Below are positions 24,531-32,939 of a stretch of DNA of 64,000 nucleotides, piece after piece. The stretch covers positions 62,001-126,000 of the forward strand of contig JAIRVF010000033.1 in assembly GCA_031254035.1 (NCBI GenBank), written 5' to 3'. Source of the DNA: Paenibacillus sp. Lineage in GTDB: Bacteria; Bacillota; Bacilli; Paenibacillales; Paenibacillaceae. Position 1 is the stretch's first letter; each line of letters starts with the position of its first letter. The position numbers were made by a program, and so were the translations under genes. The notes under the pieces were generated by a model. The model saw only the letters and a program-made list of their open reading frames with translations, was not told where the DNA came from and searched no databases.

Positions 24531-26866
24531 ACTTGTTCCTCCTTCGCTCTGACGGTCAGTTCCCATATCTTTTGGGGCGTCACAGGTATGTCCACATGAT
24601 CGATTCCAAAGATCGATAGCGCATCGACGATGGCATTCACCACGGCCGGCAAAGAGCCGATTGTTCCCGCCTCCCCGACCCCCTTGACGCCCAGCGGATT
24701 AACCGGCGACGGCGTGCAAGTACGGGCGGTGATGACCGGTGGCATATCAGCGGCTTTTGGAAGATGATAGGTGCGGAACGAATGGGTTACAAGTGAGCCG
24801 TCGTCTTGGTTGTGAACGATCTCTTCGAACAGTGCTTCCCCTATCCCCTGCATGATTCCGCCTATCACTTGACCATGTACCAGTTGCTCATGGATCACCT
24901 CTCCACAATCATCTACAGCAGCCAATTGCAAAATCTCCCGTTCTCCTGTCAACGTATCCACTTCGACGATTGCGATATGCGTCCCGAATGGAAAGGTATA
25001 ATTGGGCGGTTCAAAAAATACTGTCGCTTCCAGCCCGGGTTCCATCTGCGAAGGAAGTTGATGAGCCAAGTTGAGTCCTTGCGCCACATCTGTAAGTGTC
25101 TTATACGGCTTGTCCTTGATGTGGTAGACTCCAGCTTCAAACCTGATTTGCGCAAGCGGAATCCCTTCTAATCGACCGAGGTATTCCTTTCCTTTTGCGA
25201 TAACCTTTTCACAAGCTTGGAATACAGCTGTGCCCCCAACAGCTAAGGAACGACTGCCATAAGTACCTCCGCCCCATGGGGAATGGCGCGTGTCTCCCGT
25301 GATGATCTCTATTTGGTCCGCTGAAACCCCCAATGCATCGGATACAATCTGAACAAACGAAGTATGATGCCCCTGACCTGTAGGACTAACCCCTGAAATG
25401 ACAGTAACTCCGCCCGTGCTGTGAACCCGTACCACAGCGGAATCAAATCCGCTTGTCATAAGTCCGAGCTTGCCATGCATATAGGACGGACCTGTACCGC
25501 TGAATTCCGCATAGCTAGAAAACCCGATGCCGATTTGCTTGCGGCTTTGGTTATGGCGCCTCTGTTGCTGCTCCTTTCGCCATGCGGAGAGATGAATGAG
25601 TTCAACCGCTTTAAGTAACGCCTGTTTATATTCACCACTATCATACGTTAGCCCGGTAACGACCTCTTTTGGAAACTCACTACTATTGATAAAATTCATT
25701 AATCTAACATCTATGGGATCTATCCCGCAAGACCTCGCGACGAGATCCGCTACGCGTTCACACAGAAAAGCAGCCTCCGGCCTTCCGGCTCCCCGATAAG
25801 CATCTGTGGGCGTCTGGTTGGTGTAGTAGCCGACTACCTTTACGTTAATGTAAGGAATATCATAGCAACCTGATAACATCTGTGTGGTAAACAGTGGAAT
25901 TCCGGTTGTCGCCGATTGGAGGTAAGCCCCCAAACTGCCGTGGATCGTGACATCCAATCCAAGGATTTTCCCCGCGTCGCTAAAATAAACGGTTACATCC
26001 TGTATCTGCCCCCGCCCGTGAGTCGTCGCCGTAAAATTCTCGGATCTCGTTTCGATATAACGAAGCGGCACACGCAGTCTCTTAGCAAAATAGGCAATGA
26101 GAATCTCCTCGCGATATACGTTCATCTTGGAGCCAAACGCTCCCCCGACATCCGGGCAGATTACCTGAATCAACTGTTCCGGATGGCCGATAGCCATAGC
26201 TAGTGAAAGGCGCAGGGCATGGGGCATTTGGGTGCCTGAATAGACATCCAGCCTTTGCCTCCCCTCGTCATAGCTGGCAACTACTCCGCGGGGCTCCATT
26301 GCCAGAGGAGCCACACGGGGAATAACCATCCTTTTTTTCAATGTCCGGTGCGGCTGGCGCAGAACGTCGGGATCGCCATATTCACGATGCCAGCGATAAG
26401 CCACATTTTGTTTGATGGCGGGATATATCTCAGTTGCGCTTGTCCCCTCCAATGTGTCTTCCAGACGGGTGACCGATATCAGCTTCTGATAAGTCACTTT
26501 GGTCAGTTGTGCCGCCCTGCGGGCAGTTTCTATTCGATCTGCCACGATCATCAAGATCGGCTCACCGATATAACGCACAGTATTCTTGGCCAGCAAGGGA
26601 TGGCCGGGATTTTGTAAGCCTTCGACAGGCCATACACTTGGTACATCCCCTACATGCGCTTCCAAATCATCGCTGAAAAGGATATGCGTAACTCCAGGCA
26701 ATTTTGCTTTGCTCGTATCGATCTTCAGGATGCGTGCATGCGGTTCCGTACTGCGGACAAAGCAGACATGGTGCATCCCGGGGATGAAGATGTCTCCGAC
26801 AAATCTTCCTTTTCCTGTTATAAACCGCTGATCTTCTCGGCGAAATGGCTGGTTTTTTCTGTCCAT
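24521..26866 (-). CDS. Molybdenum hydroxylase large (molybdopterin-binding) subunit
   Basis: 781 aa, close to the usual 770-800 of this family. Typical elements in order: REDQRFITGKGRFVGDI, VGGAFGSKMN (Mo cofactor loop), DAYRGAGRPEA (the AYRxxGR loop; CO dehydrogenase proper has AYRCSFR, so this is not a CO oxidiser), TGQGHHTSFVQIV, and the C-terminal GVGEAGTIGSLPAVVNA with the catalytic Glu. The start at 26866 lies directly after the peroxiredoxin gene. Substrate unknown; in this setting ring or aldehyde hydroxylation of a carrier-bound or free intermediate is plausible. Confidence 0.92.
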   Translation of the reverse strand: MDRKNQPFRREDQRFITGKGRFVGDIFIPGMHHVCFVRSTEPHARILKIDTSKAKLPGVTHILFSDDLEAHVGDVPSVWPVEGLQNPGHPLLAKNTVRYIGEPILMIVADRIETARRAAQLTKVTYQKLISVTRLEDTLEGTSATEIYPAIKQNVAYRWHREYGDPDVLRQPHRTLKKRMVIPRVAPLAMEPRGVVASYDEGRQRLDVYSGTQMPHALRLSLAMAIGHPEQLIQVICPDVGGAFGSKMNVYREEILIAYFAKRLRVPLRYIETRSENFTATTHGRGQIQDVTVYFSDAGKILGLDVTIHGSLGAYLQSATTGIPLFTTQMLSGCYDIPYINVKVVGYYTNQTPTDAYRGAGRPEAAFLCERVADLVARSCGIDPIDVRLMNFINSSEFPKEVVTGLTYDSGEYKQALLKAVELIHLSAWRKEQQQRRHNQSRKQIGIGFSSYAEFSGTGPSYMHGKLGLMTSGFDSAVVRVHSTGGVTVISGVSPTGQGHHTSFVQIVSDALGVSADQIEIITGDTRHSPWGGGTYGSRSLAVGGTAVFQACEKVIAKGKEYLGRLEGIPLAQIRFEAGVYHIKDKPYKTLTDVAQGLNLAHQLPSQMEPGLEATVFFEPPNYTFPFGTHIAIVEVDTLTGEREILQLAAVDDCGEVIHEQLVHGQVIGGIMQGIGEALFEEIVHNQDDGSLVTHSFRTYHLPKAADMPPVITARTCTPSPVNPLGVKGVGEAGTIGSLPAVVNAIVDALSIFGIDHVDIPVTPQKIWELTVRAKEEQVCR

Positions 26867-26868
26867 GA

Positions 26869-27354
26869 TCAGTTACCTGTCGCAATCAGCGCATTCAAGT
26901 CAGCCTGCAACGTTTCTACATGTCCGACAACCTTGACATTTTCATATATTTTGGCGATAACGCCCTCAGGATCGATTAGGTAGGTGGTTCTGCTGTTTCC
27001 GATCAATAGTTTGCCCATCATTTTTTTCTCTTTCCATGTGCCATAGGCATCAGCAACCGCATGATCCTCATCGGCGAGTAAAGGAAATGGCAGGTTAAAG
27101 GCTTTGGCAAATTCCTCATGCGACGCCAAATCATTGGAGCTGATCCCGAGTACCACTGCTCCGCTCTTGGTTAGCTCGGAGTAGTGGTCGCGAAACGAAC
27201 ATGCCTCTTTCGTACATGCCGGACTATGGTCTTGCGGATAAAAGAAAAGCACCACGTATTTGCCGCGCAGTTCAGATAGGCTGATCTGCCTGTTGGAAGC
27301 GGTTGCATATAACGTAAAATCAGGTGCTTGTTGTCCTATACTCACTCGACTCAT
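26869..27354 (-). CDS. Peroxiredoxin (Bcp/AhpC-TSA type)
   Basis: 161 aa thiol peroxidase. The peroxidatic Cys is in FYPQDHSPACTKEACSFRD (usual PxxxTPGCTxEAC, here with Ser-Pro-Ala), with a second Cys five residues later as in Bcp. The TWKEKKMMGK and TYLIDPEG segments match the family. AGAGAGGGCG precedes ATG 27354. It lies inside the molybdenum hydroxylase gene block and may protect it against peroxide formed by the flavin and molybdenum oxidases of the pathway. Confidence 0.88.
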   Translation of the reverse strand: MSRVSIGQQAPDFTLYATASNRQISLSELRGKYVVLFFYPQDHSPACTKEACSFRDHYSELTKSGAVVLGISSNDLASHEEFAKAFNLPFPLLADEDHAVADAYGTWKEKKMMGKLLIGNSRTTYLIDPEGVIAKIYENVKVVGHVETLQADLNALIATGN

Positions 27355-27396
27355 TATATTCGCCCTCTCTTTTTTTGTATTGTTATGTCCAGTTTT

Positions 27397-27663
27397 TCAA
27401 CCGTGTACAGCTTGAATCTCCGTCCGCAGGAAATTGGTCAGCAAGTCAAAGGACCAAAGAACAGGACTTTCTATTACGACCTTCTCCAGCTCGATTTCAA
27501 TTTCAAATTCTTCTTCCAAAAGAACGATCCATTTGATGATCGTCAGTGAATCTAACAGCAATCCTTCGACATTGTCGTCAACCTCGGCAATTTTTTCTTC
27601 ATTTAATTGCCCCTCTGATGCGGTAATCAACGTTTTTATGATGCGTTCCCGGATGTTTTCCAC
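27397..27663 (-). CDS. Acyl carrier protein (carrier 2)
   Basis: 88 aa. The attachment motif is GLLLDSLTIIKWIVLLEEEFEIEI, with Ser39 in DSL, followed by the acidic recognition helix. The GTG start at 27663 is preceded by AGGTGAAGAG and lies 28 bases inside the end of the XdhC gene. It is placed between the peroxiredoxin and the hydroxylase maturation genes, which suggests that the molybdenum hydroxylase acts on a substrate held by this carrier. Confidence 0.9.
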   Translation of the reverse strand: MENIRERIIKTLITASEGQLNEEKIAEVDDNVEGLLLDSLTIIKWIVLLEEEFEIEIELEKVVIESPVLWSFDLLTNFLRTEIQAVHG

Positions 27664-28730
27664 TTCTCTTCACCTACCTTTTTCTGTATGCTCCCCGCCT
27701 TACGGGTAACCGCTACCAATTGGCTGACGATACTCAACGCGATTTCTTCCGGTGTTTTGGCTCCGATTTCAAGCCCCACCGGATTGTAAATCATCTCTTT
27801 ATTTTTAATTTCGAATCCACTAAGCAAGCTGTTCATCCGCTCACTTGGTCCCAAAACACCAATATAACCGAATCCGGATTGCATGGCTGCCCTAAGCGCA
27901 ATCCGGTCGTACTCAAATGAATGACTCATCAATACAACCTGCGTATCAGAAGGAAAGCCAGAAATGACACGCTCCATCTCCTCCAACAGTTTTCCTACAC
28001 AGTGAAATGTCACACCGTTAGGAAACCGATGGGGAGAAAGAAATGCTTCGCGATAATCCAGAAGATGAATCTCATATCCGATCCTTCTCGCGAATTCCGC
28101 CACAGGCATGGCATCATTGCCGCCACCGACCAGCAGCAACCGTCGGATCGGTTCTATCTGGTGTACATAGATTCGGATACCGGCTTCTGGCTTTTCTAGG
28201 AGGGAACAGCGGTCTTGCCGATGCTGTGCCCATTCCCACAGCTCGCGAGCAGCTTGAAGAATTTCGCTGGCGGGCTTGACAAGCTGACCATCTATGGCCA
28301 GTAATCGATTGCCGGTCAGTACGGGGTTGGGCCGATAATCAAGAATTGTGACGATCTCCACCCGCTGATTGAAAGCAATCGCTTTGGCCAATTGCTGTTG
28401 ATAGGGTCGGTATCCGCTTGTCGGCTCTAGCAGGATCAGGTAGTCTCCTTTGCATCCGGTCTGAAAGCCGAATATGGGGTCATCCATCTGTTCTGCTGGA
28501 TAACTGGCTAATCCATAGGACTGTCCACTCTCCAAAAGACTCAATCCGCGTCTTACGATATCTTGCTCAAGACAACCTCCGCTTAACTGTCCCTGGCTTT
28601 CTCCGCTGCCTGAGATTAGCATTTGTGTACCGGTCTTCTGGTAGGTGGATCCCTGGGTTTGAATCAGCGTCGCAATAATGCCCTCATGTCCCTCCTCCCA
28701 GTCTTGCAGCACATGTTTCCATCTACGCAT
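27636..28730 (-). CDS. XdhC/CoxI-type molybdenum cofactor maturation protein
   Basis: 364 aa. N-terminal XdhC domain (ATLIQTQGSTYQKTGTQML, then GQLSGGCLEQDIV with the conserved Cys) and a C-terminal Rossmann-like domain (RRLLLVGGGNDAMPVAEFARRIGYEIHLLDYRE, and YIGVLGPSERM). XdhC proteins bind the molybdenum cofactor and promote its sulfuration and insertion into xanthine dehydrogenase-type enzymes. ATG 28730 is 9 bases after GGAGG. It overlaps the stop region of the iron-sulfur subunit gene. Confidence 0.9.
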   Translation of the reverse strand: MRRWKHVLQDWEEGHEGIIATLIQTQGSTYQKTGTQMLISGSGESQGQLSGGCLEQDIVRRGLSLLESGQSYGLASYPAEQMDDPIFGFQTGCKGDYLILLEPTSGYRPYQQQLAKAIAFNQRVEIVTILDYRPNPVLTGNRLLAIDGQLVKPASEILQAARELWEWAQHRQDRCSLLEKPEAGIRIYVHQIEPIRRLLLVGGGNDAMPVAEFARRIGYEIHLLDYREAFLSPHRFPNGVTFHCVGKLLEEMERVISGFPSDTQVVLMSHSFEYDRIALRAAMQSGFGYIGVLGPSERMNSLLSGFEIKNKEMIYNPVGLEIGAKTPEEIALSIVSQLVAVTRKAGSIQKKVGEEKWKTSGNAS

Positions 28731-29208
28731 CACCGTTTACCTCCTGCATGCACTCATAGATCGCCTCCACAATCGGGGTATAGCCTGTGCATCGGCAAAG
28801 GTTTCCTTTCAGTTGTTCTTTGATCTCTTCCCGGCTCAAAATCTCCTTTTGTTTCAACATCGCCAGTGCGTTCATCAAAAATCCGGGAGTGCAGTAACCG
28901 CATTGGAGAGCAAAATGGGCTCGGAAAGATTTCTGCAAAGGGTGAAGGGTATCGCTATCCCCACTCAATCCCTCCACCGTTGTGATCGACTTATGTTGAC
29001 ATTGCAGTGCCATGACACTGCATGATTTGACTGCCCGGCTATCCAACACTACCGTGCACGCTCCGCAAGAAGCGGAGTCACAGCCGATATGGGTTCCTGT
29101 CAGCTTGAGATCATCCCGTATAAAATCAACGAGGACACGGTCAGCGGGTATAGCGGACTCAATCCCCCGACCGTTGATTTCAGTCTGGAGAATATAGAAG
29201 TTGCTCAT
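28723..29208 (-). CDS. Molybdenum hydroxylase 2Fe-2S (small) subunit
   Basis: 161 aa. Plant-type ferredoxin cluster motif GCDSASCGACTVV plus a later Cys, then the alpha-helical second cluster motif CGYCTPGF and GNLCRCTGY. Transfers electrons from the molybdenum centre to FAD. ATG 29208 has AGAAGG 8 bases upstream and lies 5 bases after the MocA-like gene. Same operon as its partner subunits, though split from them by four genes. Confidence 0.93.
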   Translation of the reverse strand: MSNFYILQTEINGRGIESAIPADRVLVDFIRDDLKLTGTHIGCDSASCGACTVVLDSRAVKSCSVMALQCQHKSITTVEGLSGDSDTLHPLQKSFRAHFALQCGYCTPGFLMNALAMLKQKEILSREEIKEQLKGNLCRCTGYTPIVEAIYECMQEVNGDA

Positions 29209-29213
29209 TCTAC

Positions 29214-29822
29214 TCACCTTCTGTTAAATTGAAGTAATTTATAATAATCCAGCGGCGTGTCTACATCTAAGATCATCTCTTGTTGTGCCACTTCATAAGC
29301 GACAACCTCCAATCCTGCTGCAAAAAGAGACTTCAATCCCTCATCTCCGCTTAACCGGTCGATAAGTGGACGGACTCCAGGAGACAGCAAAACCGGGTGT
29401 GCAGGCCTTCCTTGATACATGGGACGGATCGTTTTCCCGCCTGTACTTTCGTACATCGCCATCATCTCCCGCATCATATCTAAGGAGAGCAAAGGCTGAT
29501 CGCCCAGAACCAAGAAACAGGGAAGATGACGGGGAATCATTCGAAGTCCCGCTTGCAAAGACGAAGCCATTCCTTCTGCATAGCGATCGTGGATGGTCAC
29601 GACCAGCCCACTCTTGAGCAAACCGGATAGGCTCTGCCAAATCCGCTGCGCCTCATGACCTAAAACAAGACTGATCGGATCGCACGATGACTTGCAGACT
29701 GTACCGATGACATGATTCAGCAAAGTATTATTACTCCAAGGCAATAGCATCTTTGATCCAATCATGCCCATTCGTGAAGATTTCCCCGCGGCCAGCACAA
29801 CTGAAGCGAAACATGTGCTCAT
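29214..29822 (-). CDS. MocA-type molybdenum cofactor nucleotidyltransferase
   Basis: 202 aa. N-terminal signature VVLAAGKSSRMG followed by a conserved Lys (SKMLLPW), FLVLGDQPLL with the metal-binding Asp, and GRPAHPVLLSPG. These features identify the MobA-like NTP transferases that attach CMP to molybdopterin for xanthine dehydrogenase-type enzymes. Having cofactor maturation genes in the cluster suggests that the hydroxylase is dedicated and that the module can move as a unit. Confidence 0.87.
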   Translation of the reverse strand: MSTCFASVVLAAGKSSRMGMIGSKMLLPWSNNTLLNHVIGTVCKSSCDPISLVLGHEAQRIWQSLSGLLKSGLVVTIHDRYAEGMASSLQAGLRMIPRHLPCFLVLGDQPLLSLDMMREMMAMYESTGGKTIRPMYQGRPAHPVLLSPGVRPLIDRLSGDEGLKSLFAAGLEVVAYEVAQQEMILDVDTPLDYYKLLQFNRR

Positions 29823-29825
29823 TTA

Positions 29826-30095
29826 CTATTTATCCTGACTGGTGGTTCTTTCCACCAGGTAATCGATGAGACTGCCAACGGTATGCGAGTCCTGATCAAC
29901 CGCGTCTTGATAATCAATTTCAATCTGAAAGACATTTTCCAATTCGATAAATACTTTCATGAACACCACCGAATCCAATTCCAGTTCAGGCGAACCCAGC
30001 ATTGTATCAACGGTGACTGATTCGACATTGATGCCATTTGCCGCAAATACGGCCAACACTTTTTCAAGAATCTCAGCTTCATTCATCTGATTCAA
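29826..30095 (-). CDS. Acyl carrier protein (carrier 3)
   Basis: 89 aa. Attachment motif ELELDSVVFMKVFIELENVFQIEIDY with Ser in LDS. The TTG start at 30095 lies 7 bases after AGGAGAGG; an ATG 3 codons later is also possible. The motif surroundings (ELDSV) differ from carriers 1 and 2, so each carrier may serve a different partner. It lies between the alcohol dehydrogenase and the MocA-like gene. Confidence 0.9.
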   Translation of the reverse strand: MNQMNEAEILEKVLAVFAANGINVESVTVDTMLGSPELELDSVVFMKVFIELENVFQIEIDYQDAVDQDSHTVGSLIDYLVERTTSQDK

Positions 30096-30108
30096 TACAC
30101 TTCCTCTC

Positions 30109-31143
30109 CTATGGTGCCAACACAATCTTTAGAGCCTGCTGCCGATCGAATTGGTGATATCCTTCCACGGCTTCGTCCAATCGCATGCGGTGTGAGATGA
30201 TACGCTTTGGAGCCAGCTTCCCTGCCTGAATCAAGGCAAGCAGTTCTTTTCCATATCGAATCGGGTCGCCAACTACAAAGCGAAGGGTGATTTCTTTGGC
30301 AAAAGCCTGCTCAGCATCAAAAGGCATCTCTCGTGAACTATGGGCTCCGACACAGGTAATATTTCCTTTGGGCCGGACGAGAAGCAATGCCTGCTGAAGC
30401 GTAGCGTCGACGCCGACGGCCTCAAGCACAATGTCGGCCCCCCTTCCTTGTGTATGTTTATGAATCCGCTGCGTCTCTTCTGGCTTGAGCGGAATAGCAC
30501 CGATTTCTCTGGCAATCGCATGACGATGTTCGTTTGGCTCAATCACATAGATCGTAGCCGGAGCATATAGCTGCGCGCACATCACCGCCATCAAGCCAAC
30601 CGGTCCGCCGCCAATGACTACTACCGTATCCCCTTCTTGAATATGGCTTTCTTTGGAACAGGCATAACCTGTCGCCAAAATATCGCCGACGAACAATACA
30701 TCTTCGTCGCTGAGCTCATCAGGGATTGGCAGTAGAACGACATCGGCATGAGGGACGCGGACTTTTTCCGACTGCGCGCCAGGGGTGTAACTGCCGACTA
30801 CCTCCCCATATCCGAACAAGGACACGTCTTGACACTGATAATGAAACCCAAGCTGACAGAACCAGCATTGACCGCAAGCGATCACATCAGAAGCTACGAC
30901 CCGATCACCAGGCTTTAGATTCACCACTTCGGAACCAACCGCTTCCACAATGCCCGTAAACTCATGCCCAAGAATCGTCCCCTCGGGAAAATCGGCAAAA
31001 TGCCCGCGATATGGATGCAAATCAGTTCCACAGATCGCGGTGAGAGTTACCTTCACCACTGCATCGGTCGGAGCTATTATGGATGGTTCAGGCATGTCGG
31101 TCACTTCTACCGTTTTTGCTTCTCTCCAAACGACTGCTTTCAT
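30109..31143 (-). CDS. Zinc-dependent alcohol dehydrogenase (MDR family)
   Basis: 344 aa. Catalytic zinc motif ICGTDLHPYRG and GHEFTGIVEAVG with GDRV; structural zinc site CGQCWFCQLGFHYQC with four Cys; NAD(P)-binding VVVIGGGPVGLMA. Relatives oxidise secondary alcohols, sugars or polyols. TTGAGGTGATCGAGG precedes ATG 31143. In the cluster it might oxidise a hydroxyl group introduced by the monooxygenase or the molybdenum hydroxylase; sequence alone does not give the substrate. Confidence 0.88.
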   Translation of the reverse strand: MKAVVWREAKTVEVTDMPEPSIIAPTDAVVKVTLTAICGTDLHPYRGHFADFPEGTILGHEFTGIVEAVGSEVVNLKPGDRVVASDVIACGQCWFCQLGFHYQCQDVSLFGYGEVVGSYTPGAQSEKVRVPHADVVLLPIPDELSDEDVLFVGDILATGYACSKESHIQEGDTVVVIGGGPVGLMAVMCAQLYAPATIYVIEPNEHRHAIAREIGAIPLKPEETQRIHKHTQGRGADIVLEAVGVDATLQQALLLVRPKGNITCVGAHSSREMPFDAEQAFAKEITLRFVVGDPIRYGKELLALIQAGKLAPKRIISHRMRLDEAVEGYHQFDRQQALKIVLAP

Positions 31144-31154
31144 CCTCGATCACC

Positions 31155-32939
31155 TCAATACTCGTAATAAAGAATAGATTTCCCAGCCAACCGCAACTCC
31201 TGTCGCGTCCCGTCAGGTAAGGCCAGCACTCCGGTCTGTTCGGCGGGAGAATGATTTAAGAGGATGCAGCTTTCCTTGGCTCCAGACACAAGCGTGTGAA
31301 TCTCAATCGCCGGCGAAGAGAAAGAGGGTAGTGAAATAACCCCTGCAAAAGACAAGATGTTCCGGTAAATGTGACCATAGTTCGTCTCTTCCATTCGTCC
31401 CGGTACATGAAGTATCCGCTCCATCGGCGCATTGAGATAAAAGGCGTGTCCTTCTCCATAGGAATTCATCGTCAGTGCTGGAACTCCTGAATTACTGAAT
31501 CGGGCCAACACCTCTGCCTTCGTCTCCCTTATGACCGGGATCTGGTTAAAACCAGCCTCTTTCCAGTCCATCCGGAAAATCAAGTCCTTCCATTCAAACT
31601 CGGCTTGCTGCTCTGGGAATAACGTATAATCATCCAATTCCACTCCGAAAAGGTCCTGTCCGCCAAAACCGTGAAGGTAAGAACCAGGTGTATACAATAC
31701 GATCCCGCCTTGTATCACATAGTTTCGCAGCCGTTCCAAATCCGTCCCTGTAAGATGGTGGGGAGCAGGTACGATTACAACCTTGTACCGTTCCAATTCG
31801 GTAGAGATAAACTCATGTCTCACCTGTAAACGGGTCAGCAATAGAAACGAATGGAACAATGCGGATGAATTACCCTGTGGTGTATCTAACTCATTGACAT
31901 TGCCATCCCTGAATTTTTCCGAAACATAGATGGCAACTTCCGATTTTGGCCGGACCGCAAATGACAAGTCTCTGGCTAACTTGGCCACCTCTAAAAAGGC
32001 ATCCGCTCCGGCTTTTCGCTGACCATATTGATCATAAAAACCGACAAATCGCTCTCCCGGACGCATTGCATACGGCTTGTCCTGGTTGGAGAAATCCTTC
32101 CAACACCAAGACACAATCCCTTTTGCCCCGTGTAAGTAACTGCTCAGCCCGCTGATCCGTACATACTCAGCACGCTTCTCATCGCTAGCGCCATAAAGAC
32201 CGAACTCATCAACAATTACCTCGGAGTGATACAGTTGTGCCAGTTTAACTAAATACGGCACATATAATGAAGCTTTCCAGCTTTCATTGGATTCGATGAG
32301 AAACGGTGTCCAGAGCGGAAACCCGTGAACAGCCAGCATGTCCGTATGGCGGGCAATCGCTTCGGCGGAAAAGTGATGTCGCCCGATTAGACTGAGATGG
32401 TCATTCCCCATCACAACACGAGCGGATGGATCAGCCATTTTTACTGCCTGTGACATACGAAGTAGCCAGTGTTCCACTTCTTCGGGCTCTAGATGGATGG
32501 TTTCCCGTTCAAAATCGATGTAAACAATCTCGTCTCCGAGATCATAAGCCATAATATTTTCAAAACCTGCCAGCTCTGTCACTACTCGCCCTATAAATCG
32601 TTCCTGCCTAGTTAACATCGTTGAATCCGTCCACAAGCTTCGTCCCATGCGCCACGGCAAATCGAATAACTGCCCGTTCATCCAAATGGTCAGAATCGCC
32701 GGTATACAGAGTAATCCATATCGGTCTGCGGTTTCGACAAACTGACGTAAACGCGCAAAACTTGCTGGCTCAAACCGCCCCTCTTCGGGTTCGAAGTCCC
32801 GCCAGAAGATAAAGAAGCGAACAATCTGGTATCCTTCCTCGGACATTTTGCGCAGGTCCGCTTCAATCTCATCGAAATCCCATATCTTCCAGTAATGGCA
32901 CCCCTGTATAGAAGGATGATAGTTATAACCGATGTTCAT
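31155..32939 (-). CDS. Cytosolic glycoside hydrolase (GH5/GH42-like)
   Basis: 594 aa with no signal peptide. An N-terminal TIM barrel (GYNYHPSIQGCHYWKIWDFDEIEADL, RFFIFWRDFEPEEG, MAYDLGDEI with the candidate acid/base Glu near 154, and VIVDEFGLYG with the nucleophile candidate Glu) is followed by a domain like the trimerisation region of GH42 beta-galactosidases (GIVLYTPGSYLHGFGGQDLFG) and a small beta domain. Intracellular location next to a glycosyltransferase suggests trimming of a glycosylated intermediate or reversal of a protective glycosylation, which is inference. Confidence 0.8.
   Translation of the reverse strand: MNIGYNYHPSIQGCHYWKIWDFDEIEADLRKMSEEGYQIVRFFIFWRDFEPEEGRFEPASFARLRQFVETADRYGLLCIPAILTIWMNGQLFDLPWRMGRSLWTDSTMLTRQERFIGRVVTELAGFENIMAYDLGDEIVYIDFERETIHLEPEEVEHWLLRMSQAVKMADPSARVVMGNDHLSLIGRHHFSAEAIARHTDMLAVHGFPLWTPFLIESNESWKASLYVPYLVKLAQLYHSEVIVDEFGLYGASDEKRAEYVRISGLSSYLHGAKGIVSWCWKDFSNQDKPYAMRPGERFVGFYDQYGQRKAGADAFLEVAKLARDLSFAVRPKSEVAIYVSEKFRDGNVNELDTPQGNSSALFHSFLLLTRLQVRHEFISTELERYKVVIVPAPHHLTGTDLERLRNYVIQGGIVLYTPGSYLHGFGGQDLFGVELDDYTLFPEQQAEFEWKDLIFRMDWKEAGFNQIPVIRETKAEVLARFSNSGVPALTMNSYGEGHAFYLNAPMERILHVPGRMEETNYGHIYRNILSFAGVISLPSFSSPAIEIHTLVSGAKESCILLNHSPAEQTGVLALPDGTRQELRLAGKSILYYEY

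Noticed and set aside
24521..26866. True aerobic CO dehydrogenase
   Set aside because: The active-site loop reads AYRGAGR, not AYRCSFR as required for CO oxidation.
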